Assembly: GCA_963830495.1 (NCBI GenBank)
Contig: CAWHMS010000002.1
Location: 62,001 to 126,000 of the forward strand
Source of the DNA: CAWHMS01 sp963830495
GTDB lineage: Bacteria > Actinomycetota > Actinomycetes > Propionibacteriales > Nocardioidaceae
DNA length: 64,000 bases
Direction of reading: 5' to 3'
Shown: piece after piece, positions 16,410-24,478 of the stretch
Layout of the letters: every line of letters starts with the position of its first letter
Numbering within the stretch: the stretch's first letter is position 1
Made by a program: the position numbers and the translations under genes
The notes under the pieces: model-generated
Database searches by the model: none
What the model was told of the DNA's origin: nothing
The model's input: only the letters and a program-made list of their open reading frames with translations

Positions 16410-16867
16410 GACACCTCGACGACGACGTCGACCTCGACCGGCGAGTCGAGCGGCAGCACAGGCACGCCGACGGCCGCCCGGGCGTGCTGGCCGGCATCGC
16501 CGAAGGCGGCCCCGAAAAGGTCGCTGGCACCGTTGGCCACCTGCGCCTGGCCGGTGAAGTCAGGTGTGCTCGAGACGAAGACACCGAGCCTGACCACTCG
16601 CACCACGCGGGACAGGTCGCCGACGACGGACTTGACGGCAGCGATGGCGTTCAGTGCGCACTGCCGCGCGCAGGCCGCGGCGTCCTCGACCGTCACGTCG
16701 GCCCCCACCTTGCCCGTCATCATCAGCTCACCCTTGTCCATCGGGAGCTGGCCGGAGGTGTGGACGTGGTTCCCTGTGCGGACGGCTGGGACATACGCAG
16801 CGACCGGCTTAGCGACCTCGGGCACCTGGAGGCCGAGCTCGGCCAGCCGCGTCTCGGGAGTCGACAT
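16406..16867 (-). CDS. RidA-family (YjgF/Rv3678c-like) protein
   Basis: 153 residues. The YjgF fold shows VHTSGQLPMDKGELMMTGKV and QCALNAIAAVKSVVGDLSRV, with the C-terminal ARAAVGVPVLPLDSPVEVDV. RidA enzymes deaminate reactive enamine/imine intermediates from PLP enzymes. The active-site Arg of true RidA (R105 in an RxxVxxxxLP context) is replaced here by Ala in ARAAVGVPVLP, placing this in the Rid subgroup without the canonical Arg, as in Rv3678c, so deaminase activity is uncertain. One base separates it from DUF4177 upstream. Confidence 0.88.
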   Translation of the reverse strand: MSTPETRLAELGLQVPEVAKPVAAYVPAVRTGNHVHTSGQLPMDKGELMMTGKVGADVTVEDAAACARQCALNAIAAVKSVVGDLSRVVRVVRLGVFVSSTPDFTGQAQVANGASDLFGAAFGDAGQHARAAVGVPVLPLDSPVEVDVVVEVS

Positions 16868-16868
16868 G

Positions 16869-17024
16869 TCAGGCCTTTTCGCGCTTCAGGTAGGCCACCA
16901 GGTTCTCGGCGTTCATGCCCGGCACGACCTGGACGAGCTCCCAGCCGTCCTCGCCCATGTTGTCGAGGATCTGCTTGGTGGCATGGACCAGCACCGGCAC
17001 CGTGATGTATTCCCACTTCTTCAT
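16869..17024 (-). CDS. DUF4177 small protein
   Basis: 51 residues, beginning MKKWEYITVPVLVH and ending ENLVAYLKREKA; GEDGWELVQV in the middle is the DUF4177 signature. Short, basic at the C-terminus, with no signal peptide or membrane segment. It corresponds to the small unnamed protein next to Rv3678c in mycobacteria. First gene of the operon, its stop followed by one base and then the RidA start. Function unknown. A perfect inverted repeat lies 30 bp upstream of its start. Confidence 0.88.
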   Translation of the reverse strand: MKKWEYITVPVLVHATKQILDNMGEDGWELVQVVPGMNAENLVAYLKREKA

Positions 17025-17053
17025 GGTCGCGACTCTAGTGCCCACGGGCGGGT

Positions 17054-17111
17054 CAGGATTCGTCCGGAGCCGGCCCGCCTTGCGACACCTCGCGGCCTCG
17101 GACGAATCCTG
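17054..17111. repeat. Perfect 13-bp inverted repeat in divergent promoter region
   Basis: CAGGATTCGTCCG (17054-17066) and CGGACGAATCCTG (17099-17111) are exact reverse complements separated by 32 bp. They fill most of the 110-bp space between the divergent DUF4177 operon and the alpha/beta hydrolase gene. They could be paired operator sites or an RNA hairpin in the leader of either gene. Confidence 0.75.
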
Positions 17112-17134
17112 GCGAGTCGGCTAGCGTCCAGCAG

Positions 17135-17926
17135 GTGGACCCTCGGGAGGTGCTGACCAGGCAGGCTGAGCCGCCGGACGCGGTGCTGCGGTACGGCGAT
17201 CACGCCGACGCGCTGATCGACCTGTTCCTGCCACCGGGTCTGGGCCGTCCGCAGGCGCCGTACCCCGTGGTGGCGCTCGTCCACGGCGGCTTCTGGCGAC
17301 AGGAGTTCGACCGGCGTCACCTGCGCCCACTCGCCAACACGCTGGCCGCACGCGGTCGCGTCGTGGCGGTGCCCGAGTACCGGCGGGTCGGCGGGCTCGG
17401 CGGCTGGCCGCAGACGGCCTACGACGTCCGGGACGCCCTGGCTGCCGCGCCCGAGCTGATCGCGGCGGCAGCCCCAGCCTGGACCGACCCACACACACTG
17501 CTCACGGTTGCCGGCCACTCAGCAGGCGGCCACCTGGCGCTGTGGGCTGCGCACCAGTCGCTGCCGCTATGCATCTCGCACGTCGTGGCGCTGGCACCGG
17601 TGGCCGATCTGCGTCGTGCCGCAGAGCTCAGCCTGGACGGCGGAGCCGCGCAGCAGTTGCTCCAGGGCGAGCCCTCCGACGTGCCGGACCGCTACGCCGA
17701 GGCCGCGGTCGCAGCGCGCCTGGACGGCTCGACCCGGGTGACCGTCATCCACGGCACCGCCGACGAGCAGGTCCCGGTGGACATGAGTCGCGCGCTGGCC
17801 GAGCGGTATGCCGGTCGAGCCTGGTTCAGCTACCGGGAGCTCGACGGAGTCGAGCACTTCGCGCTGATCGACCCGCGTAGCCCGGCCGTCGAGAGCGTGG
17901 TCTGGCCGGTCCTCGAGACCCGCTGA
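17135..17926 (+). CDS. Alpha/beta hydrolase (kynurenine-formamidase/BD-FAE-like)
   Basis: 263 residues from GTG. VALVHGGFWRQEFDRRHL carries the HGGFW oxyanion motif of the BD-FAE and formamidase group; VAGHSAGGHLALWAAH is the nucleophile elbow (GHSAGG); the acid is in GTADEQVPVDMSR and the His in GVEHFALIDP. All triad members are present, so it is likely active on a small ester or formamide. It stands alone, divergent from the DUF4177 operon and convergent with the cysteine dioxygenase gene (8 bp gap). No other tryptophan-catabolism gene is nearby, so a kynurenine role is not supported by context. Confidence 0.85.
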   Translation: MDPREVLTRQAEPPDAVLRYGDHADALIDLFLPPGLGRPQAPYPVVALVHGGFWRQEFDRRHLRPLANTLAARGRVVAVPEYRRVGGLGGWPQTAYDVRDALAAAPELIAAAAPAWTDPHTLLTVAGHSAGGHLALWAAHQSLPLCISHVVALAPVADLRRAAELSLDGGAAQQLLQGEPSDVPDRYAEAAVAARLDGSTRVTVIHGTADEQVPVDMSRALAERYAGRAWFSYRELDGVEHFALIDPRSPAVESVVWPVLETR

Positions 17927-17934
17927 GCCCGCGA

Positions 17935-18492
17935 TCAGCTCGTGACGACGGGGAGGTCGTAGCAGCGCCGGACGCTGCTCCCGAGACGGCCGATGTCGGC
18001 GCCGTACACGTGCAGCGAGATGGCCATCCCGGTTCCGGTGTTCATGACCCGGTGGATGTCCCCTGGTGGCGCGATGCCATCGGCATTGCCGTTGTCGTTG
18101 ATATGCCGCTCGGTGACGAGCAGCCGACGGTCGGCGTCATGGCCGGCCAGGCGGTAGCGGATCTCGGTCTCTTCCCCGCGGTAGACGCCGACCGTGCACC
18201 ACGAAACATGGTCGTGGATCGGCGTGGACTGGCCGGGAAGCCACACGAGCGCGACGACGGAGAATGACCCGTTCGGCTCCACGTGCAGGATGTGCTGCTG
18301 GTAGCCCTCGCTCGAGCCGCTCTGCTGCTCCACGGTCAGGAGCTGCTGCTCACGCAGGGTCGGCGCCAGGGCGCGTGCCACCAGGGACGCCGTGGCGGCC
18401 GGACTCAAGCCGCGCGCCACGACAGATCGCACCCGGTTCACCAGCCGCTCTACGGCAGGCAGCGTTCGGCTCGACACCCCTGGACTCGTCAC
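17935..18492 (-). CDS. Cysteine dioxygenase type I family (thiol dioxygenase)
   Basis: 185 residues. The GTG start is fixed by AGGAGG at ideal spacing. The cupin fold has PIHDHVSWCTVGVYRGEETE, giving two of the three Fe-binding His residues (HxH), and GDIHRVMN gives the third. Family members oxidise cysteine (or 3-mercaptopropionate) to the sulfinate. A Cys lies four residues after the HxH pair, close to where the Cys-Tyr crosslink forms in mammalian enzymes. Last gene of the TauE-FAD-dioxygenase operon, so sulfinate or sulfite made from cysteine could leave through TauE. Confidence 0.88.
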   Translation of the reverse strand: MTSPGVSSRTLPAVERLVNRVRSVVARGLSPAATASLVARALAPTLREQQLLTVEQQSGSSEGYQQHILHVEPNGSFSVVALVWLPGQSTPIHDHVSWCTVGVYRGEETEIRYRLAGHDADRRLLVTERHINDNGNADGIAPPGDIHRVMNTGTGMAISLHVYGADIGRLGSSVRRCYDLPVVTS

Positions 18493-18508
18493 GACTTGCC
18501 TCCTGGAC

Positions 18509-19855
18509 TCAACCAGCGACCTCCTTCGAGTGTGCACCAGCAGCCAGGTGTTCGGCCAGGGCTGCGGCCTGGTGACGCAGATCGGGCACGGCGGCCACCT
18601 CCCAGTCGTCGCCACGCCGGGCCGCTCCGACGGCGTACATCGCACGCGCTACGCCCCGCTCACCGATCAGCGCCCCGGAGCCGTCGACGTCCAGCCCCAG
18701 GCCCAACCGGTCCGGCAGCGCAACCCCGCGCACGACCAGGTGGTCCACCAGCAGGCTCCACCCTGGCGTCGCGACCGGCGCCGGCCCCGCGCAGTTGATG
18801 ACGACGTCGAAGCCGGACTCGTCGAAGCCGGCCGTTACATCGATCCGAAGCTGGCCGCTGGCCACGAGCGTCTCGATGCGCTCGGCCATCGCGGGCGCCA
18901 TCCGGTGTCTCGCGACCTCCCAGCGCCGCGCGACATGCCGGAGGAACCGCTCTCGGTCCTCGGCGGTGAGTGCGTGCCAGATCTGGTTGGCGACCGGACG
19001 TACGGCGTCGACCACGTCTCGCCAGTCACCCCCGCGTTGCTCAGCGTCCCGGATCCGCAGCGTGACCTCGCGCAGCAGCGCCGCCAGCCGGCTCGACGCC
19101 GGCGCCAACGGCTCGATCGCTCGCGGCCCGCGGGGCACGTGCGGAGCCGGCAGCAGGCCGTGCCGGGACACCGAGACCAGCTGCGCCCGAGGTCGTGCCT
19201 CGGCGAGCACCACCGCCACGTCGACCATCGTGAGGCCGGAACCGACCAGCAGCACGCGGGCGCCGTCGTGCACCCGGTCCACCAGGTCCGGTGTCCACGG
19301 GTCGTGGACGTAGCGACGGCCAAGCGACTCGAAGCGCGGCAGCCGACGAGGCGGCGGTGTCCCGAGGGCGAGGACGACGACATCGCCCATCAGGACGTGT
19401 CCGGTGGACAGCGTCACGACGTACTCCCCGCCGGTATCACCGACGTCGACCGCCTCGCCCTGGACCCGGGTCACCCGCGAGGGTGACGCAGCCTCGGCCC
19501 GGGCGAGGACGTCGGAGAGATACCACCCGTACTGTGCTCGCGGTGCAAACGAGTGCGGCCCCACATCGAGGTCGTGCTCCGCGCACCAGCGGACGAAGTG
19601 ATCGGGGTCGTCGCCGAAGGCGCTGAGCCGACCGGCGTAGTTGTTGAGCAGGTGCAGCGGCTCCCGGGTGCCATACGCGAGACCGGGACCGAACGTCGTA
19701 CTCCGCTCGACGATCTGGACCGCCGCATCGGTCTCCCGCAACAGCGCGACAGCCGCGAGCGTGCCCGCTGCACCGCCACCCACGACCACCACACGCTGCG
19801 CCCCCTGTCCCGGCCAAAGCGGTGCGGGCAGCAGCCGGTCACGCGAGCCGGTCAA
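18509..19855 (-). CDS. FAD/NAD(P)-binding protein (HpyO-like)
   Basis: 448 residues from TTG, whose TTGA overlaps the tauE stop. QRVVVVGGGAAGTLAAVALL near residue 20 is the FAD-binding GxGxxG motif; FGPGLAYGTREPLHLLNNYA is the signature of the FAD_NAD(P)-binding (HpyO) family; VLLVGSGLTMVDVAVVLAEA is a second nucleotide motif. Family members are poorly characterised monooxygenase- or oxidase-like flavoproteins. Placed between a sulfite exporter and a cysteine dioxygenase, it probably acts on a sulfur compound; that is inference only. 16 bp separate it from the dioxygenase. Confidence 0.85.
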   Translation of the reverse strand: MTGSRDRLLPAPLWPGQGAQRVVVVGGGAAGTLAAVALLRETDAAVQIVERSTTFGPGLAYGTREPLHLLNNYAGRLSAFGDDPDHFVRWCAEHDLDVGPHSFAPRAQYGWYLSDVLARAEAASPSRVTRVQGEAVDVGDTGGEYVVTLSTGHVLMGDVVVLALGTPPPRRLPRFESLGRRYVHDPWTPDLVDRVHDGARVLLVGSGLTMVDVAVVLAEARPRAQLVSVSRHGLLPAPHVPRGPRAIEPLAPASSRLAALLREVTLRIRDAEQRGGDWRDVVDAVRPVANQIWHALTAEDRERFLRHVARRWEVARHRMAPAMAERIETLVASGQLRIDVTAGFDESGFDVVINCAGPAPVATPGWSLLVDHLVVRGVALPDRLGLGLDVDGSGALIGERGVARAMYAVGAARRGDDWEVAAVPDLRHQAAALAEHLAAGAHSKEVAG

Positions 19856-20760
19856 TGCACCAGCTCCGGCTCTCGCGGCTCAGCGGTACGCCGGGCGACA
19901 CGCTCGGCGCCGACCGCCTTCGCGATGAGCGAGACCCAGACGATCGCGAGGATGCCGACGATCGCCCAGACGATGTCACTGTCCGGGCTCAGGCCGACCC
20001 AGTCACTCTCCAACAGCGTCTTGCCGTTGGTCACAATGATCAGCCCGCCGGCGGCGACTCCCAGGACGCGTGCGGGCATGTGCCGCACCAGCCAGGCAGC
20101 GAGCGGCGCGGCCAGCATGCCACCGATCAGCAGCGCCGCCACCCAGGTGAAGTCGATGCCTTCCGAGCCCAACGCGACGAGGAAGCCGAGCGAGGCGCCC
20201 ACGGCGACGAGGAACTCCGAGGTGTCGATCGACCCGACGACCTTGCGAGGCTCCACCCGGCCGGACGAGAGGAGGGACGTGGTACCGACCGGACCCCAGC
20301 CGCCCCCGCCGATGGCGTCCATGAGTCCGGCCACGCCGGCAAGCGGCACGAGGAAGAAGGCCGAGAGCCTGCCCTTGAACTGCGGCCGTCGCCCTCCCAG
20401 CTTGAGGAACCGCCAGAGCACGTAGCCGCCCAGCGATGTCAGCAGCAGCGCGACGTACGGCTTGGCGGTGTCGCCGTCGATGCTCGCGAGGAAGGTGGCG
20501 CCGACGTACGCCGCGATGCCACCGGGCACGGCCATGATCCCGACGATGCGCCAGTCGACGTTCCCGAACTTCCAGTGCGAGAAGCCGGAGACGAGCGTGG
20601 TGCCGACCTCGGACAGGTGCACGGCAGCCGAGGCTGCGGCCGGTGCGATGCCGGAGACCAGGAGAAGTGACGACGACGTGACGCCGTACGCCATGCCGAG
20701 GGATCCGTCCACGAGCTGGGCGAAGAGGCCGACCACGGCCAGGACGAGCAAGCTGGGCAT
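19852..20760 (-). CDS. TauE/SafE-family sulfite or organosulfonate exporter
   Basis: 302 residues, about 8 hydrophobic segments. VDGSLGMAYGVTSSSLLLVS is the first half-signature of the family, and GLMDAIGGGGWGPVGTTSLL the second, repeated-fold half. Start ATG at 20760 follows AAAGG; an earlier in-frame start reaches 20787 but would overlap the operator-like palindrome. Exports sulfite or sulfoacetate-type anions by family. First gene of an operon with the flavoprotein and cysteine dioxygenase, which makes export of the sulfite formed from cysteine sulfinate the likely role. Confidence 0.9.
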   Translation of the reverse strand: MPSLLVLAVVGLFAQLVDGSLGMAYGVTSSSLLLVSGIAPAAASAAVHLSEVGTTLVSGFSHWKFGNVDWRIVGIMAVPGGIAAYVGATFLASIDGDTAKPYVALLLTSLGGYVLWRFLKLGGRRPQFKGRLSAFFLVPLAGVAGLMDAIGGGGWGPVGTTSLLSSGRVEPRKVVGSIDTSEFLVAVGASLGFLVALGSEGIDFTWVAALLIGGMLAAPLAAWLVRHMPARVLGVAAGGLIIVTNGKTLLESDWVGLSPDSDIVWAIVGILAIVWVSLIAKAVGAERVARRTAEPREPELVH

Positions 20761-20780
20761 GAAGGGCGCCTTTCTAGCTA

Positions 20781-20794
20781 AAGTCAACTGACTT
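20781..20794 (-). promoter_or_regulatory. Palindromic operator before the sulfur operon
   Basis: AAGTCA-AC-TGACTT, a perfect 6-bp inverted repeat in an unusually AT-rich stretch 20 bp upstream of the tauE start. On the minus strand a TAATAT (about 20799-20804) lies just upstream and suits a -10 box, so the palindrome would sit around the transcription start and could act as a repressor site. Confidence 0.6.
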
Positions 20795-20906
20795 AAGCAT
20801 ATTAGGCGCAGCGTCGAGAGGCAGCCAAATCAGAGAAAAGCGACCGCGTGTGTCGGCGATCACCGCCGGGCCCGGGCGGCCCGCCAGTCCCACCGCAAGA
20901 CGATCA

Positions 20907-20938
20907 GAACGTGGGCGCGCCGAAGCGCGCCCACGTTC
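20907..20938 (-). terminator. Strong hairpin terminator after the SHOCT gene
   Basis: 14-bp perfect stem GAACGTGGGCGCGC / GCGCGCCCACGTTC with loop CGAA, 28 bp beyond the stop of the minus-strand SHOCT-domain gene. Confidence 0.8.
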
Positions 20939-20965
20939 AAGACCCGTCGGTTGACCTGACGACGG

Positions 20966-21358
20966 TCAGGTGAGCACCTTTGCCTTGGCGCGTTCATAGT
21001 CCTCGGCGCTGATGGTCCCGCTGTCGCGAAGCTCGGCCAGCTTGCGCAGCTCCTCCGCTGTGCTGGACGAACTACCCGCGACGTCCTGGACGTAGGACTT
21101 GAAGTTGGCCTCCGCTGCCTCCGCGCTCTTCCGCTGCCGCTCGTGCATCGAGCCACCGCGGGCGATCAGGTAGACCAGGGCGCCGAGCCACGGAAGGAAC
21201 ACCAAGAAGATCACCCACAGCGCCTTCGCGCCGCCACTGAGCTCACGGTCCCGGAAGATGTCGCTGAGGATGGTGATGAGTAGCCAGATCCATGCGAAGA
21301 GCAGCATGAACCAGAACATCGACACGATCACTTCCCACAGCCCGAAGTCGTCATCCAT
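20966..21358 (-). CDS. PLDc_N / SHOCT-domain membrane protein
   Basis: 130 residues. Two membrane helices (VIVSMFWFMLLFAWIWLLIT and ALWVIFLVFLPWLGALVYLI) frame a short FRDRELSG loop as in the PLDc_N domain; after a charged helical linker the C-terminal ELRKLAELRDSGTISAEDYE is a SHOCT domain, a short oligomerisation motif. Both halves are common in actinobacterial stress-related membrane proteins; function unknown. It is monocistronic, with a strong terminator behind it and the divergent membrane-protein gene at 21577 upstream. Confidence 0.85.
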   Translation of the reverse strand: MDDDFGLWEVIVSMFWFMLLFAWIWLLITILSDIFRDRELSGGAKALWVIFLVFLPWLGALVYLIARGGSMHERQRKSAEAAEANFKSYVQDVAGSSSSTAEELRKLAELRDSGTISAEDYERAKAKVLT

Positions 21359-21576
21359 GCAAGTCCACTCCTTGATCTACGCCGGGGTCGACTCCCGGCT
21401 TCGTGTTCTCAGCCTGCTCGCGTCCCTCGCCGGGGGGATCACCCGTTGAGGGTGAGCGTCGGCCGAGATCCCGTGCAGCCGGCAGTCGGAAACGCGGGGG
21501 TAGCGGCTCGCCGACCCGGGCGCTTTCACCCGAAGGGTGTGAAGCATTGCGGCCGCCGCCGCCGGACACTGTTGCC

Positions 21577-22941
21577 ATGAGCAGCCCGGACTCACCCCGC
21601 CCTTCCGACCACGACGACCCGGCTGAGGTCGATCGCCTCAAGCGGGAGCTGGCAGAGCTGCGGGCGAGTCAGCCCTCTCCTGAGCCAGGCAGCCGCCGGG
21701 GCTGGTGGCGGCCGGTCGTCGCCACGCTGCTCATCACCATTGCCGCCCTGCTGGCCCCGGTGTCGGTGCTGGCCTCGTGGGCACGCGACCAGGTGGGCGA
21801 CACCGACCGCTACATCGAGACGGTCGCCCCTCTCGCGGATGATCCCGCCGTCCAAGCGGCCATCGCCAAGCGCATCGAGGAGATCGTCTTCAGCTACCTC
21901 GACGTCGAGGCCGCGACGCAACAGCTCGTGGATGCGCTGGCAGCACAGGATCTTCCCCCCCGGGTGGAGGTGACGCTCAGGGCTGCCGCGGGACCGCTCG
22001 CCTCGGGTATCCGCAACTTCGTGTCGGACCGAATCCTGAACCTGGTGCAGTCCGACGCCTTTGCGGATGCGTGGGTGCAGGCTAACAGGGTCGCGCACTC
22101 GCAGATGGTGGCGGTGCTCACGGGTGAGGGCGGGAGCAGCGTCCAGATAGAGGACGGCATGGTCGCGGTGAACGTCGCGGCACTCATCAGCGCCGTCAAG
22201 GAGCAGCTGACGGAGGACGGCTTCGCCATCGCGGCCAGGATCCCCGAGGTCAACGCCACGTTCACCATCGTTGAGTCGAAGGATCTCGCGAAGGCGCAGG
22301 GGCTCTTCCAGCTGCTCGACGACCTGGCGACGTGGCTCCCCGTGGTCGGGCTGCTGCTGATCGCCGTCGCCATCTTGATCTCGCGGAATCGACGTAAGAC
22401 GACGATGGCGGCCGGCATCGCCGTGGCAGGCGCGATGCTGCTGCTGGGAGCGATCCTCAACATCGCCCGTCCCCTCTATCTGGACGCCTTGCCGGAGACC
22501 GCATCGCCCGAGGCCGCCGCCGCCATCTACGACCAGCTGGTGTCCTTCATCAGACTCGCGTTGCGAGCGGTCTTGGTTGTCGCGCTGACCGTGGCGGTCG
22601 TCGCGTGGTTGTTCGCGCCGACCGGGTCCGGAGCCGCCGTACGTCGCGGGCTCTCACGTGGAGTCGGAGGCCTGCGCAGCGGCCGGTCCCGGGCTGGGCT
22701 GCACACGGGTGCCTTTGGCGCGGCCCTGGCCGAGTATCGAAACCCGATCCGGATCGGCGTCGTGGCGATCGCGGCCCTGCTCTACGTGTTGCAGAGCCAT
22801 CCGACGGGCGCAACCGCGCTGACCTTCGTCGTGGTGACCGCAGTGCTGCTCATCCTGCTGGAGGTGCTGGCCGCCGAGCCCGCCGAGCCCGAACCTCCAG
22901 CGGAAGCCGAGTCGACCCCCGCCGAGAAGGTCAGCTCGTAA
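21577..22941 (+). CDS. Multi-pass membrane protein of unknown function
   Basis: 454 residues from ATG at 21577; the in-frame sequence before it is low-complexity and unlike protein. A charged coiled-coil-like start (VDRLKRELAELRAS) precedes a membrane helix (VVATLLITIAALLAPVSVLA), then a long extracytoplasmic domain of about 200 residues (DTDRYIETVAPLADDPAVQA onward), then four or five further helices and an acidic Pro/Glu tail. The layout resembles large actinobacterial membrane proteins with a DTDRYVxTVAPLAxDPAVQ motif, whose role is not known. No Shine-Dalgarno site is clear. The last 11 bp overlap scoB, convergent. Confidence 0.8.
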   Translation: MSSPDSPRPSDHDDPAEVDRLKRELAELRASQPSPEPGSRRGWWRPVVATLLITIAALLAPVSVLASWARDQVGDTDRYIETVAPLADDPAVQAAIAKRIEEIVFSYLDVEAATQQLVDALAAQDLPPRVEVTLRAAAGPLASGIRNFVSDRILNLVQSDAFADAWVQANRVAHSQMVAVLTGEGGSSVQIEDGMVAVNVAALISAVKEQLTEDGFAIAARIPEVNATFTIVESKDLAKAQGLFQLLDDLATWLPVVGLLLIAVAILISRNRRKTTMAAGIAVAGAMLLLGAILNIARPLYLDALPETASPEAAAAIYDQLVSFIRLALRAVLVVALTVAVVAWLFAPTGSGAAVRRGLSRGVGGLRSGRSRAGLHTGAFGAALAEYRNPIRIGVVAIAALLYVLQSHPTGATALTFVVVTAVLLILLEVLAAEPAEPEPPAEAESTPAEKVSS

Positions 22942-23563
22942 GGACCGCCGGCTCGGTCTTGCTGCGCACCTCGTCCTCGGTGACGCCGGGTGCCGTCTCG
23001 CGGAGCAGCAGACCCTGCTCCGTCACGTCCAAGACCGCGAGGTCGGTGATGATGCGCTGGACCACCTGCTTGCCCGTGTAGGGCAGCGAGCACTCGTCCA
23101 CGATCTTGTAGGAACCGTCCTTCGCCACGTGCTCCATCAACACGATGACCCGCTTCGCGCCATGCACCAGGTCCATCGCCCCACCCATGCCCTTGACCAT
23201 CTTGCCGGGGATCATCCAGTTGGCGATGTCTCCGCGAGCGGAGACCTGCATGGCACCGAGGATCGCGGCGTCGATCTTGCCCCCTCGGATCATGCCGAAC
23301 GAGGTGGCCGAGTCGAAGAACGAGGAGCCGGCCCGGATCGTCACCGTCTCTTTGCCGGCGTTGATGAGATCCGGGTCCTCCTCACCGTCGAGCGGGTAGG
23401 CACCGACGCCGAGGATGCCGTTCTCGGACTGGAGCACGATCTCGACGTCGTCGGGGACGTAGTTGGGCACCAGCGTGGGCAGGCCGATGCCGAGGTTGAC
23501 GTAGTCGCCGTCGTGCAGCTCGGTCGCTGCCCGCGCAGCCATCTCCTGACGTGACCAAGCCAT
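22931..23563 (-). CDS. scoB: 3-oxoacid CoA-transferase, subunit B
   Basis: 210 residues. VNLGIGLPTLVPNYV and IVLQSENGILGVGAYPL contain the catalytic Glu (SENGxLG) that forms the glutamyl-CoA thioester; KMVKGMGGAMDLVHGAKRVI and the C-terminal GLLLRETAPGVTEDEV are family standard. With subunit A it moves CoA from succinyl-CoA to acetoacetate, so the cell can use ketone bodies. Start ATG overlaps the scoA stop by one base (TGATG). Confidence 0.95.
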   Translation of the reverse strand: MAWSRQEMAARAATELHDGDYVNLGIGLPTLVPNYVPDDVEIVLQSENGILGVGAYPLDGEEDPDLINAGKETVTIRAGSSFFDSATSFGMIRGGKIDAAILGAMQVSARGDIANWMIPGKMVKGMGGAMDLVHGAKRVIVLMEHVAKDGSYKIVDECSLPYTGKQVVQRIITDLAVLDVTEQGLLLRETAPGVTEDEVRSKTEPAVLTS

Positions 23564-24345
23564 CAGCCCTGCCCCTCCCGTGGTCGCACCGTGCGCCGTT
23601 CGATCCGCTTCTCGGCCGCCTGCTCGGGGGTGAGGGCCACCACGCGCTGGACGAAAACGCCAGGCAGGTGCACCTCGTTGGCATCGAGCTCACCAGGCTC
23701 GACCAGCTGCTCCACCTCGGCGATCGTGACCCGGCCGGCCATGGCACAGAGCGGGTTGAAGTTGCGTGCCGAGTCGCGGAAGACGAGGTTGCCGTGACGA
23801 TCGCCCTTCCAGGCGCGCACGAGTCCGAAGTCGGTAACGATCGCTCGCTCCAGCACGAAGCTGCGTGGCCCCTCGGCGGTGTCGAACTCCCGCACCTCCT
23901 TGGCCGGGCTCCCCTTGACGACCGAGCCGTCCGCGCCGTACCGCCAGGGCAGGCCGCCCTCGGCGACCTGGGTGCCTACTCCGGTCGCGGTGAAGAAGGC
24001 GGGGATGCCGGCGCCGCCGGCGCGCATCCGCTCGGCCAAGGTGCCTTGCGGGGTGAGCTCGACCTCGAGCTCACCGTGCAAGAACTGCCGCTCGAACTCC
24101 TTGTTCTCGCCGACGTACGACGACACCATCCGGCGGATCCGCTTGTCGCGCAGCAGCAGCCCGAGCCCCCAGTCGTCGACCCCGCAGTTGTTGGAGACCG
24201 CCTCCAGCTCGGTCACGCCGGCCTCGAGGAGAGCCTGGATCAACACACTGGGAATTCCACACAACCCGAAACCGCCGACCGCGAGCGAGGACCCGCTGTC
24301 GATGTCGGCCACCGCCTCCGCGGCACTCCGGACGACCTTGTCCAC
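23563..24345 (-). CDS. scoA: 3-oxoacid CoA-transferase, subunit A
   Basis: About 260 residues. LAVGGFGLCGIPSVLIQALL is the oxyanion GGFGxxGxP motif, ELEAVSNNCGVDDWGLGLLL and YVGENKEFERQFLHGELEVE are further subunit-A signatures. Three GTG codons stand in a row at 24345-24353; GAGGAG sits at right spacing only for the last, so VDKVVRSAAEAV is chosen as the N-terminus, although the frame is open to 24363. First gene of the scoAB operon. Together with acs it feeds acetyl-CoA from acetate and acetoacetate. Confidence 0.94.
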   Translation of the reverse strand: MDKVVRSAAEAVADIDSGSSLAVGGFGLCGIPSVLIQALLEAGVTELEAVSNNCGVDDWGLGLLLRDKRIRRMVSSYVGENKEFERQFLHGELEVELTPQGTLAERMRAGGAGIPAFFTATGVGTQVAEGGLPWRYGADGSVVKGSPAKEVREFDTAEGPRSFVLERAIVTDFGLVRAWKGDRHGNLVFRDSARNFNPLCAMAGRVTIAEVEQLVEPGELDANEVHLPGVFVQRVVALTPEQAAEKRIERRTVRPREGQG

Positions 24346-24478
24346 CACCACTCCTCGTGTCACGACGCCTCTTGCACGGCAACCTACTAGAACCGATGTC
24401 GGCCCCAGCAGGATCCGACGGTTTCGGCGTCATCGCCCCGGCCGGGTCGGATCGACCAGGCTGGGTACTCTCGATCCG

